Below, piece after piece: positions 45,991-56,300 of a stretch of DNA of 64,000 bases (its first letter is position 1; each line of letters begins with the position of its first letter). Source of the DNA: Pseudoxanthomonas sp. GTDB lineage: Bacteria; Pseudomonadota; Gammaproteobacteria; Xanthomonadales; Xanthomonadaceae. Position numbers and translations under genes: made by a program. The notes under the pieces were generated by a model. It saw only the letters and a program-made list of their open reading frames with translations, did no database searches and was not told the origin of the DNA. The stretch lies in NCBI RefSeq assembly GCF_002863005.1, contig NZ_PKDG01000019.1, positions 1 through 64,000 on the forward strand. The letters run 5' to 3'.

Positions 45991-46935
45991 ATGACGGCGT
46001 CAACGGCCTCATCCCTTGCGGAAACCCGGCGACAGCACGCGCTCGACCGTTACCACGTGCTGGATACCCTGCCTGCCACGGTCTACGACGACCTGGTGAC
46101 GCTCGCCGCGGCGCTCTGCGGCACGCCCATCGCGGTCGTCTCGCTGATCGACCGGGATCGCCAGTGGTTCAAGGCACGCCTCGGACTGGATGACCACCAG
46201 ACCACGCGGGATACCGCCGTCTGCGACCATGCGATCCGGCATCCGGAGGACCTGTTGGAGGTGCAGGACCTGAGCGAGGATGCGCGCTTCACCGACTTCC
46301 CCATCGTGACCGGCGACATCAAGGCGCGCTTCTATGCCGGCATGCCGCTGGTGACCGGCAACGGTGAGGCGATCGGGACCGTCTGCGTGGTCGACACGCA
46401 GCCCCGCCGGCTCAGTGGCCAGCAGAAGGCCTCATTGCGGTCGCTCGCGCGCGTCACGATGGCGCTGCTGGACGCGCACAGGGCAGAGCACGACGCATCG
46501 GCGCTCGCCGCGCTCCAGGCCGGCACGCCTGCGGTGGTCACCGATACGGCGGACGCGCCTGCGTTCACGGTGGCCATCATCGAGCTGCAAGGCATGGCGG
46601 ACGCCGTGCGGCGGTTGGGGGAACGGGTGCTGGAGCGGAAGCTGGAGGGGCTGGGGACGGATTTCGATGCCTGTGTGCAGCCCGCACGGGGCGATCACGT
46701 CGGTCGGGTCACCGGCAGTCCCGAGTACGTCGTGCTGCTCCATGGTGAGCAGGCGGATGCGCGCGTGGATGCGCTTCGCGACGCGGCGCGACGTGCCGGA
46801 CAGCGCGAGGGACTGTCGATGCTCGTGGGGGTCGCCACCGCCCTGCCGGGCGAGGCCATGCATCTTGCCTACCTTCGTGCGGAAGAAGCCCTCAGTCGGC
46901 AGAAGGATGCGGTCTCCGAAAGGCGCGCTGCCTGA
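45991..46935 (+). CDS. GAF-domain protein with degenerate GGDEF-like C-terminus
   Basis: A 314-residue cytoplasmic protein. Residues ~10-165 are a GAF domain of the type found in sensor kinases and cyclases (RYHVLDTLPATVYDDLVTLAAALCGTPIAVVSLIDRDRQWFKA, then FYAGMPLVTGNGEAIGTVCVVD). Residues ~185-310 have the size and strand order of a GGDEF domain (AIIELQGMADAVRRLGERVLE, RVTGSPEYVVLLHG, LSMLVGVATALPG), but the GGDEF loop is replaced by GSPEY. It is therefore probably inactive as a diguanylate cyclase and may bind or sense nucleotides. A purine-rich AAGGAGA precedes the ATG. Confidence 0.72.
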   Translation: MTASTASSLAETRRQHALDRYHVLDTLPATVYDDLVTLAAALCGTPIAVVSLIDRDRQWFKARLGLDDHQTTRDTAVCDHAIRHPEDLLEVQDLSEDARFTDFPIVTGDIKARFYAGMPLVTGNGEAIGTVCVVDTQPRRLSGQQKASLRSLARVTMALLDAHRAEHDASALAALQAGTPAVVTDTADAPAFTVAIIELQGMADAVRRLGERVLERKLEGLGTDFDACVQPARGDHVGRVTGSPEYVVLLHGEQADARVDALRDAARRAGQREGLSMLVGVATALPGEAMHLAYLRAEEALSRQKDAVSERRAA

Positions 46936-47167
46936 CCAGCACTGCGCCGCGGGACGGCGCCCGCGTCCACCGTGCGCAGGGTTTCGCAATCCGTGGCGCC
47001 GATGCGGCCCGGCGCGGGTGGTGGGCATGCCGCGGATTCACCCGATGCGCGGCGGATCCGCGGTGCGGACGGAGATCTCCGCCCGCCATCGGGCGAGGCC
47101 CATGGCCACGCGTGCGGGGCGCGGCGATCTGCGGCATGCTCGCCATCGGTCCCGCCGCTGGGGAAGC

Positions 47168-47716
47168 ATGTCCCGCTTTCGTCGTTCCATCGTCCGCGTG
47201 CTGGTGGCGCTGATGATCCTCATCCCGGCGGTGTCGCTGGCGATGTATGCCTTCAATCCGTTCGGTGCGCGCTCGCTCGATCCGCGGCAGCGCGTCCTGG
47301 GGCACGGCCTGTACCGTGTGCCTTCGTCCAGCATGCTGCCCGGCATCGTGCCCGGCCAGGTGCTGGTGACGCGTGCCGGCTACTACACCCGCCATCGTCC
47401 GCAGCGCGGTGACGTGGTGACGTTGTTCGTGCCCGAACACGCGGGCCAGGTGTGGCTGCAGCGCGTCGTCGGGCTGCCCGGCGAATGGGTCGGGATCGTC
47501 GACGGCAAGGTGCACATCAATGGTGTTGCGCTGGATGAGCCGTACGTCGCGGCGCAGAACGTGCGCACGGGCTACGCCCTCGCGTTCGCGCCGGTCAGGG
47601 TGCCCCAGGGGCACTACTTCATGATGGGCGACAATCGCGACAACAGCGTGGACAGCCGGATGCAACCCATGACCCGGCGCGAGGACATCACGGGCAAGGT
47701 CGTGGGGCTGTTCTGA
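47168..47716 (+). CDS. Signal peptidase I-like protein lacking the catalytic lysine
   Basis: A 182-residue S26-family protein with one N-terminal membrane anchor (VRVLVALMILIPAVSLAMYAF). The serine nucleophile box VPSSSMLPG (S55), the QRGDVVTLF strand and the box E GDNRDNSVDSR near residue 148 are intact. However, the general-base lysine normally in (I/L)KR-x-x-GLPGD is glutamine here: Q98 in WLQRVVGLPGE. Bacterial SPase I needs the Ser-Lys dyad, so this protein may be inactive, may use another base, or may serve a special substrate. A primary lepB is not in the window. ATG 47168 has a weak AAG-rich leader. Confidence 0.82.
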   Translation: MSRFRRSIVRVLVALMILIPAVSLAMYAFNPFGARSLDPRQRVLGHGLYRVPSSSMLPGIVPGQVLVTRAGYYTRHRPQRGDVVTLFVPEHAGQVWLQRVVGLPGEWVGIVDGKVHINGVALDEPYVAAQNVRTGYALAFAPVRVPQGHYFMMGDNRDNSVDSRMQPMTRREDITGKVVGLF

Positions 47717-47722
47717 CGCGAT

Positions 47723-48475
47723 CTAGGCGTGCGGCAACGTGGCCAGCTCCCGTTTCGCCACCTCGATCCAGTCCCGCTGCTCGCGCTGGTAGTAGCGCGG
47801 CGCGGCGTCGGAGCGGTCGAGGATCTCCTGGAACACGCTGCGTGCGCGGGCATGCTCGCCCTGGCGCTTGAGCAGCAGGCCGAAACGCGCCCGCGCCTCC
47901 TCGCCCGGATAGCCCTGCACCACGGCCTCGTACTCGTGGATCGCGGCGGCGGCATCGGCGGTGTCTTCCACGGTGCGCGCGTACAGCAGATGGCCGTCGA
48001 CGGAACGGAAGCCGGGATTGGCCGCGATCAGGGCATCCAGCGTGGCACGCGCCTTCGCCGACTCGCCCAGGCCGAACTGCGCCTTCGCCAGTCCCAGCAT
48101 GAGGTCGGGATCGCTGGCGTACAGGCCCTTGAGCGCCTGTTCGTACAGTTCGGCGGCCTGTGCGTAGTCGCCGCTGCGCAGGCTTTCGTCGGCCAGCCGG
48201 CGACGGTTCTCCGGCGTGTCTGCCGCCTTGAGCAGCCTGGCGGCGTCGCGGCGGTCGCGCTCGGGGTCGATGCGGTTGCGCACGTTGCGCACGGTGCGGC
48301 GGGCGGACGGGCTGTGGCGCAGGTCGGGCAGGATCTCGGCGATGAAATAGATGATGGCCGACAGGAACGGGAAGACCAGCAGGATGAAGACCCAGTAGAG
48401 GGGGCGACCGGTGCGCACCACGTGCACGCAGCACGCGATCTGCACGGCATAGGTCAGCAGCAGGAGTGGGCTCAT
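47723..48475 (-). CDS. Membrane-anchored TPR protein (PLDc_N-like N-terminus)
   Basis: A 250-residue protein with two N-terminal hydrophobic helices (LLLLTYAVQIACCVHVVRTGRPLYWVFILLVFPFLSAIIYFIAEIL), like the PLDc_N or cardiolipin-synthase leader, followed by tetratricopeptide repeats across residues ~85-235 (SGDYAQAAELYEQALKGL, KAQFGLGESAKARATLDALI, KRQGEHARARSVFQEILD). Likely a scaffold at the cytoplasmic membrane; no enzymatic domain. Its stop faces the signal peptidase-like gene's stop across six bases. ATG 48475 fits the hydrophobic start; 48571 would add an unlikely arginine/cysteine-rich lead. Confidence 0.75.
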   Translation of the reverse strand: MSPLLLLTYAVQIACCVHVVRTGRPLYWVFILLVFPFLSAIIYFIAEILPDLRHSPSARRTVRNVRNRIDPERDRRDAARLLKAADTPENRRRLADESLRSGDYAQAAELYEQALKGLYASDPDLMLGLAKAQFGLGESAKARATLDALIAANPGFRSVDGHLLYARTVEDTADAAAAIHEYEAVVQGYPGEEARARFGLLLKRQGEHARARSVFQEILDRSDAAPRYYQREQRDWIEVAKRELATLPHA

Positions 48476-48714
48476 GCGGTAATGGAAGTGGCGGCGGAGC
48501 GCCAAGCATCGGCCATCCGCGTGACCGGCGCCAGCGCAGGGCGCCGGTCGGGCGCGTGCGCCCCGCGCCATGATGTGCGGCGCCGGTCACAGCAGTGCGG
48601 GCGAACGCTCTGCGACGATGCCGCGTCCGACCATCGGATGGCGCGCGCCCGTTTCGGGGAATGAGGCGAGCGTGCCGCCGACGTTCCCCACGCGTCCCCT
48701 GGAGTCGGTACCCG

Positions 48715-51534
48715 ATGCCTTTGCCCGTGTTCGTCCGGCGCCGCCGCGCGCCGGTGTTTTCCGTGTTGGCCGTCATGGCGCTGACCGCCTGCTCCGCACC
48801 GTCCGACGACACGGACGACGCGCCGTTCTGGAGTCGCGCGCGCGTCGCGTCGGCCTCCCCGGCGGGGATGGCCGGTGGCACGGCCACGACGGCGTCCGCC
48901 GAAGCGCAGGCCGCTCCGCCGCAGAACATCAATATCGACCCGGTCCCGTCCGGCCGCTATCGCATCGTGAGCGTGGCGAGCGGTCTGTGCATCGAGGTCC
49001 GGGAGGGGAGTGCCGCCAACGGCACCCCGCTGGTGCAATCGGTCTGCGATGCCACGCTGCACCGGCAATTCTTCGATATCGCCGAGACGACGACAGGGCA
49101 GTACCGACTGCGCAACCTGGCCACACAGAAGTCCGCCGACATTCCCGCAGGATCGGGCGCCGACCACGTCACCGTGCAGCAGTGGGAGGACAACGGCAGC
49201 GGCGCGCAGCGGTTCCGCCTGCAGCGGATCGACACCAGCGACCGGTACCGCGTCGTCAACGTCAACAGCGGAAAGTGCCTGGGCATCACCGCCGCGTCCA
49301 CCGCGGCGGGCGCCGTACTCGAGCAGCTCACGTGCGCGGCGGTGCCGGCACAGCAGTTCCACCTGGGCGCGGGCGAGCCCGAAGCGGTGCGGCAGAACGG
49401 GTCGCAGCCGCTGTTGCCGCCGCCGCGGCCGGTGCCGCCTTCGGCCACCTACCAGCCGCTGCTCTGGCCCGACGATGCCGCACCTGTGCACTTCACGCAG
49501 GACGATGGCACGCTGGTGACGCATGTCGGCGGGCGCGTGCGCGATCGGCATGCGCGCGAACCCATCGTCGACGACAGCTACCAAGTGTTCCCGCCGCAGT
49601 ATTTCGAACGGCGCACGCACGAGATCGTGATCCACGACGATGCGGTGCCCGGCACGTCGGGCGAGCAGCGCATCCTGACCGTCGTGGTCAGGCCGCAGCA
49701 CTACTGGTACGGCACCAATTTCCGGCACGGCTACATCGGCCGGCGCAGCGAGGATCCGCTGGCGCCTACCTCGGTCGCCCTGTACGCGGACAACGGCGGC
49801 ATGAAGCTGCTGCCTGGCGGCGTGGTCGGGCAGACGCCGATCACCGGCTACGCGCAGCTCGGGCAGGACCCCGGCAGCAACTACACGCCGCCGGCCGGCA
49901 CGCCGGGCAACGCCTTCGTGCTGGTCAAGGAGATCCGCACCGCCGCCAACGAATCGCACCGGCCGCTGCGCAAGGGCGACCTGGTGGAGTTCGAGCTGGG
50001 CATCTTCCTGGCCGGCAACCCCGACCTCATCGGGCGCTTCAACTACTACGCCGAAGCGCTGGTCTACCGAGCGGGATCGCACGGCATCGTGTCCTGGTTC
50101 CGCGGGCCCGGCTACGGCGTGCAGCGTCCGCTGGACTCGCTGGCCATGCCGGGCGAAGCACTCAGTGCCGGTCCGTGGATGACGCTGCACGAGGACACAT
50201 CCAGCGAGCCGTTCCGCATGCTGCAGCAGGCGTCGCACAACATCGCCGGCTACAACATGCAGTCGTGGGCCGAAGGACGCCGGCTGATCCATACCTCGTT
50301 CGCCAGCGGTCGCCATTCCGAGGAGAGCAACACCGTCTTCGCTGCGCATGCCGGCAAGGCGGCGCCGCGCTTCTCGCAGACGCGCTGCGTCGACTGCCAC
50401 ACCGGCAACGGCCGCAGTTCGCCCGTGGTCGGTGCGCCGCTGAACCGCCTGGGCGTGTTCGTCGGGGTGGCGGGTGCGGGCACGCAGGCGCCGGATGCAC
50501 GCTTCGGCTTGCGCCTGCAGCAGGGCACCTATCGCGAAGCCGGCGCCAACCTCGACGGGCGCGAAGCCGAACTGGTGCTCACCGGGTACACCGAGCTTCC
50601 GGGCCGCTATGCCGATGGCAGCGGTTATGTGCTGCGACGCCCGACCTATGCGCTGCGCGACCGTGCCGGTCAGCCGCTGGCGATGCCGACGGCGCTGTCG
50701 GTACGCGTGGCGCCCTCGCTGATCGGCCTGGGTCTGCTGGAAGCCGTCCCCGAGCAGCAACTGGAGCGCCTGGCGCTGGCGCAGCAGGGTGATTCCGATG
50801 GGGTCGCCGGGCGGCTGCAGGTGGTGGCCGATGCGCGCGATGCAGGACTCAGCCGCGTCGGACGGTTCGGTTGGAAAGCGGGCACGGCGACGCTGGAACA
50901 GCAGGCATCGCTCGCGTTCAACACCGACATGGGCGTCACGTCACCGCTGATGCCATCGCTGGAATGCGCACGCGTCAGCCAGGGCACGGCGTGTGCACAG
51001 GTCGACAACGGCAGCGCAACACTGACGGCGGCCGACATCCACCAGACCACGCTCTACCTGAGTCTGTTGGGCGTGCCGCCGCGACGCGACTTCGACAATC
51101 CGCTGGAACAGGACGCCCAGGCGCGCGCCCGGCAGCTGCGCGTGAAACGCGGTGCGCAGCTCTTCGACACCGCGCGATGCAGCACCTGCCACGTCCCGGA
51201 ACTGCGCACGGGCCACCACCGGTTCGTCGAACTGCGTTACCAGACCATCCGGCCGTACACCGACCTGCTCCTGCACGACATGGGGCCGGACCTGGCCGAC
51301 ACCTACGTCGAAGGCCGCGCCACCGCCCGAGAGTGGCGGACCGCGCCGCTGTGGGGCCTCGGCCTTGCGTCCAGCATCGATCCGAACGTGCGCTACCTGC
51401 ACGACGGTCGCGCCGCCACGCTGGAGGAGGCCGTGCTGTGGCATGGCGGACAGGGGACGGCGGCGAAGCAGCGGTTCGAGGCGATGAGCGCCGAGGACAG
51501 GCGTGCGCTGGTGGATTTCCTCAGGTCGTTGTGA
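48715..51534 (+). CDS. Lipoprotein fusing ricin-type lectin to di-haem oxidoreductase
   Basis: A 939-residue exported protein. A signal peptide with lipobox L-T-A-C (C26, followed by serine, predicting the outer membrane) leads to a ricin-type beta-trefoil region (residues ~79-220; RYRIVSVASGLCIEV, YRVVNVNSGKCLGI, with QRF/QQF repeats). An unassigned region to ~530 follows, then a COG3488/DUF1111 di-haem oxidoreductase domain. Two haem motifs are visible: CVDCH at 558-562 and CSTCH at 822-826, followed by PYTDLLLHDMGPDLAD and EWRTAPLWGLG. The C-terminal family is MauG/peroxidase-like. The trefoil suggests the enzyme binds a polysaccharide. Substrate unknown. Confidence 0.85.
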   Translation: MPLPVFVRRRRAPVFSVLAVMALTACSAPSDDTDDAPFWSRARVASASPAGMAGGTATTASAEAQAAPPQNINIDPVPSGRYRIVSVASGLCIEVREGSAANGTPLVQSVCDATLHRQFFDIAETTTGQYRLRNLATQKSADIPAGSGADHVTVQQWEDNGSGAQRFRLQRIDTSDRYRVVNVNSGKCLGITAASTAAGAVLEQLTCAAVPAQQFHLGAGEPEAVRQNGSQPLLPPPRPVPPSATYQPLLWPDDAAPVHFTQDDGTLVTHVGGRVRDRHAREPIVDDSYQVFPPQYFERRTHEIVIHDDAVPGTSGEQRILTVVVRPQHYWYGTNFRHGYIGRRSEDPLAPTSVALYADNGGMKLLPGGVVGQTPITGYAQLGQDPGSNYTPPAGTPGNAFVLVKEIRTAANESHRPLRKGDLVEFELGIFLAGNPDLIGRFNYYAEALVYRAGSHGIVSWFRGPGYGVQRPLDSLAMPGEALSAGPWMTLHEDTSSEPFRMLQQASHNIAGYNMQSWAEGRRLIHTSFASGRHSEESNTVFAAHAGKAAPRFSQTRCVDCHTGNGRSSPVVGAPLNRLGVFVGVAGAGTQAPDARFGLRLQQGTYREAGANLDGREAELVLTGYTELPGRYADGSGYVLRRPTYALRDRAGQPLAMPTALSVRVAPSLIGLGLLEAVPEQQLERLALAQQGDSDGVAGRLQVVADARDAGLSRVGRFGWKAGTATLEQQASLAFNTDMGVTSPLMPSLECARVSQGTACAQVDNGSATLTAADIHQTTLYLSLLGVPPRRDFDNPLEQDAQARARQLRVKRGAQLFDTARCSTCHVPELRTGHHRFVELRYQTIRPYTDLLLHDMGPDLADTYVEGRATAREWRTAPLWGLGLASSIDPNVRYLHDGRAATLEEAVLWHGGQGTAAKQRFEAMSAEDRRALVDFLRSL

Positions 51535-51556
51535 CCCCGCGCTGTCCTGCCGGCGA

Positions 51557-52249
51557 TCAGCGTCGGCCGGGACAGTCCTGCTTCGACAGTCGCGCCAATG
51601 CGCGTGCCAGCGCGGTATCGGCATCGAATCCGTCGGCCTTGGCCGCGAGGTGGCGAAAACGGTCGGCGAAGCGTTCCGGACGACATGTGGGGTCGTAATA
51701 CGACGGACCTTTCATTAGCGCGATGAGGAGCAGTTCCTCTTCGGGCACCAGGTCCCGCAGGGGCCGTCCATACCAGACCTTCGCCGCCTGCTCGATGCCC
51801 GTCGCGTTGCGGCCGAACCCGCTCTCCGCCAACACCGTGTCGACCATCCGTCCGATGCTCCATGTGCGACTGACGTGAATCGTGGCCGCCAGGTGGCTGA
51901 GGTGCCAGTGCGTAGCGGCCGACTGACCTGCATCTCGTCGTATCACCAGAGCGCGGCCTGCATGGCCGAGCAGTCGCAGCTGGTGACCGAGGGGTTCGCG
52001 TTGCCGGCCCGAGTAGTGCCAGAGCCAGTAGCCCCAGATGCTGACGGGGTTGAGGCGTGGCACGTCCTCGATGGCGCCTGCTTCAACGTCCAGATAAAGC
52101 GCGCGCAACGCCGGCGTAGCGCGGTAGCGATTCGGATCGAGGTCGTCGGGAAGTCCGGAAGCGCCGTAGGCATGCAGACCGAAGCACAACCCCGTGACGA
52201 GTGTCGCAACTGCCAGCAGGATCCCGAGGGTGGCTCTGAGCCAGGCCAT
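51557..52249 (-). CDS. Degenerate GT51-type transglycosylase-like protein
   Basis: A 230-residue protein with an N-terminal signal/anchor (LRATLGILLAVATLVTGLCFGLHAYG). The C-terminal half matches the second part of the penicillin-binding-protein transglycosylase domain (GT51): GFGRNATGIEQAAKVWYGRPLRDLVPEEELLLIALMKGPSYYDPTCRPE parallels GI..AA..YFGK....L...E.A.LA....P..Y.P in PbpC/MtgA. The first part, including the EDxxFxxHxG catalytic glutamate, is not recognisable. It is probably a non-catalytic relative binding peptidoglycan precursors or glycan. ATG 52249 gives the signal; the longer open frame is poor. Confidence 0.65.
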   Translation of the reverse strand: MAWLRATLGILLAVATLVTGLCFGLHAYGASGLPDDLDPNRYRATPALRALYLDVEAGAIEDVPRLNPVSIWGYWLWHYSGRQREPLGHQLRLLGHAGRALVIRRDAGQSAATHWHLSHLAATIHVSRTWSIGRMVDTVLAESGFGRNATGIEQAAKVWYGRPLRDLVPEEELLLIALMKGPSYYDPTCRPERFADRFRHLAAKADGFDADTALARALARLSKQDCPGRR

Positions 52250-52262
52250 CCCCCGTGCGGAC

Positions 52263-53222
52263 TCAGGCCGCTTCGTAGGCGCCGTAGCCGCGCAGGCGCT
52301 CGTAGCGCTTCTGCAGCAACTGATCGACCGGCAACTGGTCCAGCGCATCCAGCTCATTGAGCAGCACGGCCTTCAGGCGGACCGCCATCTGGCGCGGGTT
52401 GCGATGCGCGCCGCCGATGGGCTCGCGAACGACCTTGTCGACCAGGCCCAGGCCATGCAGGCGCTTGGCGGTCAGGCCGAGTTGTTCGGCCGCGTCCTTG
52501 GCCTTGGCGGCGTCTTTCCAGAGGATCGACGCGCAGCCTTCCGGCGAGATCACCGAATAGGTGCCGTACTCGAGCATCAGCGTACGGTCGCCGACGCCGA
52601 TGGCGAGCGCGCCGCCGCTGCCGCCTTCGCCGATCACCGTGCAGATGATCGGGATCTTCAGTTCGGCCATTTCCAGCAGGTTGCGGGCGATGGCTTCCGA
52701 TTGCCCGCGCTCTTCCGCGCCCACGCCCGGGTATGCGCCAGGCGTATCGATGAAGGTCAGCAGCGGCAGCTTGAAGCGCTCGGCCATCTTCATCAGGCGC
52801 AGCGCCTTGCGATAACCCTCGGGACGCGGCATGCCGAAGTTGCGCGCGATCTTGCTCTTGGTGTCGCGCCCCTTCTGGTGGCCGATGATCATCACGCTGC
52901 GGCCGTCGATGCGGCCCAGGCCGCCGACGATGGCGGAGTCGTCCGCGAACGCGCGGTCGCCGGCCAGTTCCTGGAACTCGTCGCAGAAGACCTTGATGTA
53001 GTCCAGCGTGTAGGGGCGCGCCGGATGGCGCGCCAGCTGCGATACCTGCCACGGCGACAGGTCGCGGAAGATCTGTGCCGTGCGCACGCGCAGCTTGTCC
53101 TGCAGCGCATGGACCTCGGCATCGACATTCACCGCCGGGCCCGTGCTGGCGGCGCGCAGGTCCTGGATCTTGGCTTCCAGATCGGCGATGGGCTGTTCGA
53201 AATCGAGGTAGTTCGGGTTCAT
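52263..53222 (-). CDS. accA: Acetyl-CoA carboxylase carboxyltransferase, alpha subunit
   Basis: A 319-residue subunit of the enzyme making malonyl-CoA for fatty-acid synthesis; it pairs with AccD encoded elsewhere. Family features: [20 protein letters not shown] at the start, [24 protein letters not shown] near residue 72, the oxyanion region [38 protein letters not shown] near residue 207. Length matches E. coli AccA. It is downstream of dnaE on the same strand with a 96-base gap, the same order as in E. coli. Confidence 0.97.
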   Translation of the reverse strand: MNPNYLDFEQPIADLEAKIQDLRAASTGPAVNVDAEVHALQDKLRVRTAQIFRDLSPWQVSQLARHPARPYTLDYIKVFCDEFQELAGDRAFADDSAIVGGLGRIDGRSVMIIGHQKGRDTKSKIARNFGMPRPEGYRKALRLMKMAERFKLPLLTFIDTPGAYPGVGAEERGQSEAIARNLLEMAELKIPIICTVIGEGGSGGALAIGVGDRTLMLEYGTYSVISPEGCASILWKDAAKAKDAAEQLGLTAKRLHGLGLVDKVVREPIGGAHRNPRQMAVRLKAVLLNELDALDQLPVDQLLQKRYERLRGYGAYEAA

Positions 53223-53318
53223 CTGCGGGCCATGGGCCGGAAAGGGGGAAAGTGTAGCCGAAGCGCTCCAGCGGTCACGTACGGGGGGGTAGGGCCGCCA
53301 TCGCGCACGCGCAGCGCG

Positions 53319-56300
53319 TCAGTTCGCCCAAGGACGGCTGAAAGCGGGCTTGGCCGCGCGCACGCCCGGCATCGCGCGCAGGGCATCGAGCAGTTCGGCA
53401 TCCACGCGCACGGCCTTCTGGCCGTTGAGGTCCAGCATGCCGGCGATGGCGGCGCCGTCGGTCGCCATCAGCAGGTCCAGGCGCAGGGGCGTGCCGCCCG
53501 GGCGGTGGCGCGACAGCAGCGCATCCACGCGCTCCCACAGGCCGGGCACGCGCAGGTCCAGCCGCAACTGCAGGCGCTGCGCGTGCTGCTGGCAGAGCTG
53601 GGCGTAGTCCCACACCTGTCGGATGCGCAGGCTGTAGCCACCGCTGAACTCGTCCTCGCGCAGTCCACCCTTGATGACCAGCACGCGATCGCGCGTCATC
53701 AGCGCGCCGAACTCCGCCAGCGCATCGGAAAACGCACTGCATTCGATGCGGCCACGGCCGTCTTCCAGTTGCACGAAGACCTGGCTGTCGCCCTTGCGGC
53801 GGATGCCCACCACCTGGCCCGCGACGATGGCATTCACTTCGGGACGCCAACCCTTCTTGTCGCCGCCGGACGAGCTGGACCAGATGCGGTCCAGCTCGCT
53901 GAGGTCGTTGCCGACCAGCGAGCGAAGGTCGTCGCGGTACGGGTCCATCGGGTGGCCACTGAGATAGTGGCCCAGGGTCTCGCGTTCGCCGTGCAGCACC
54001 TGCATCAGCGGCCATTCGTCCGTGACCGGCAGCTCCACGTGGATGTCGTCGCCGCCGCTGCTGGAACCGAACATGTCGACGATGCCGGCATTGCGGTTCT
54101 TGCTGATCTGGTCGATGGCCTTCAGCACCTCCGGCAGCTGCAGCGCGAGCGAGGCGCGGTTGCGACCCAGCGCGTCGAGCGCACCGGCATTGATCAGCGC
54201 TTCCAACGCGCGCTTGTTGAGCCTGGAGGAATCGACGCGCTTGCAGAAATCGAACAGGTCGCGGAAGTCCCCGCCGTCCTTGCGCGCCTCGACGATGCTC
54301 TCGCACACACCCTGGCCGACGCCCTTCACCGCGCCCAGCCCGTAGCGGATGGTGTTGGCATCGGTCGCGACGAACATGAAGTCCGAATGGTTCACATCCG
54401 GCGGCAGCACGTTCAGGCCCAGGCCGCGCGCTTCATCGAGGAAGCCGACGACTTTCTCGGTCTTGTCCATGTCCGACGACAGCGTGGCGGCCATGAACTC
54501 GGACGGGTAGTGCTTCTTCAGCCACGCCGTCTGGTAGGCGACCAGCGAATACGCGGCGGCATGCGACTTGTTGAAGCCGTAGCCGGCGAACTTCTCCATC
54601 AGGTCGAAGATTTCATCGGCCTTGCGCTCTTCCACGCCGCCCTTGGCGGCGCCCTCGCGGAAGATCTCGCGGTGCTTGGCCATTTCGGCCGGCACCTTCT
54701 TGCCCATCGCACGCCGCAGCAGGTCGGCGCCACCCAGCGAATAGCCGCCGACGATCTGCGCCATCTGCATGACCTGCTCCTGGTAGACCATGATGCCGTA
54801 GGTCTCTTCCAGCATGGTCCGCGTGCGCGGGTCGGGATACTCGAATTCCTCGCGGCCGTGCTTGCGCTCGACGAACGACGGGATCATGTCCATCGGGCCG
54901 GGCCGGTACAGCGCATTCAGCGCGATCAGGTCCTCGAAGCGGTCCGGCTTGGCTTCCTTCAGGGCCCGCCGCATGCCGGTGGATTCGAACTGGAACACCG
55001 AGCCGGTGTTGCCGTTGGCGAACACGTCGCGGTAGACGCTGGCGTCGTCGAGCGGGATGGTGGTGATGTCGACCGGCGGCACGCCCGCGCGGGCATGCCG
55101 TTCGTTGATCGCCTTCACCGCCCAGTCGATGATGGTCAGCGTGCGCAGGCCCAGGAAGTCGAACTTCACCAGGCCGACGGCCTCCACGTCGTCCTTGTCG
55201 AACTGGGTGACCGGATTCTTGCCGCGACCGCCTTCGTCGTGTTCGGCGAAGAGCGGGCAGAAGTCTGACAGCGGCGACGGCGCGATCACCACGCCGCCGG
55301 CGTGTTTGCCGGCATTGCGCGTCAGGTCTTCCAGCTGGCGCGCGAGGTCGATCAGGTCGCGGACATCGTCCTCGTCGCGGTAACGGTCGATCAACTCCTG
55401 CGACGCGGCTTCGCTGCTGCCTTCGCCCATCGCATCCTTCAGCGACACGCCCAGGATGTTCGGGATCAGCTTGGCGACACCGTCGACCAGCCCGTACGGG
55501 AAGCCGAGCACGCGGCCGGCGTCGCGCACCACGGCCTTCGCCGCCATCGTGCCGTAGGTGATGATCTGGCTGACGCGGTCGCGGCCGTACTTGCGCGCGA
55601 CGTAGTCGATCACCTCGTCGCGCCGGTCCATGCAGAAGTCGATGTCGAAGTCGGGCATCGACACGCGTTCCGGGTTGAGGAAGCGCTCGAACAGCAGCCC
55701 GTACGGCAGCGGGTCCAGGTCGGTGATCTGCAGCGCCCACGCCACCAGCGAGCCGGCACCGGAGCCGCGACCGGGTCCGATCGGGATGCCGTGGTTCTTT
55801 CCCCACTGGATGAAGTCGGCCACGATCAGGAAGTAGCCGGGAAAGCCCATCTTGCAGATGGTGTCGAGCTCGAAGTCCAGCCGCCGCTCGTAGTCCTCGC
55901 GCGTATGACCGGGCGCGAGCGGATTCTTCTCCAGCCGCGCCTTCAGGCCGTCGTGCGACTGGCTGCGGATCCAGCTGTCGAGCGTTTCGTTGTCCGGCAC
56001 CGGATACGCAGGCAGGAAGTACGTGCCCAGCCGCATCTCGATGTTGCAGCGCTGCGCCAGCGCCAGCGTATTGTCGATCGCGTCGGGGACATCGGCGAAC
56101 AGTGCGGCCATCTGGTCGGCCGACTTCATGTACTGCTCGGCGCTGTATTCGCGCGGCCGCTTGGGATCGTCCAGCACGCGGCCGGAGGCGATGCACACGC
56201 GTGCTTCGTGCGCGTCGAAATCATCCGGCGACAGGAACCGCACATCGTTGCTGGCGATCACCGGCAGGCTGCGCGCACCGGCGGCGTGCAGTGCGAACGC

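Noticed and set aside
52194-55268. Very long plus-strand open frame (over 1000 codons) opposite dnaE and accA
   Set aside because: A frame shadow of high-GC coding sequence; composition is rich in H, R, Q and V with no domain. Similar antisense shadows opposite leuS, yhdP/rng, tldD and the Rep helicase were dismissed for the same reason.
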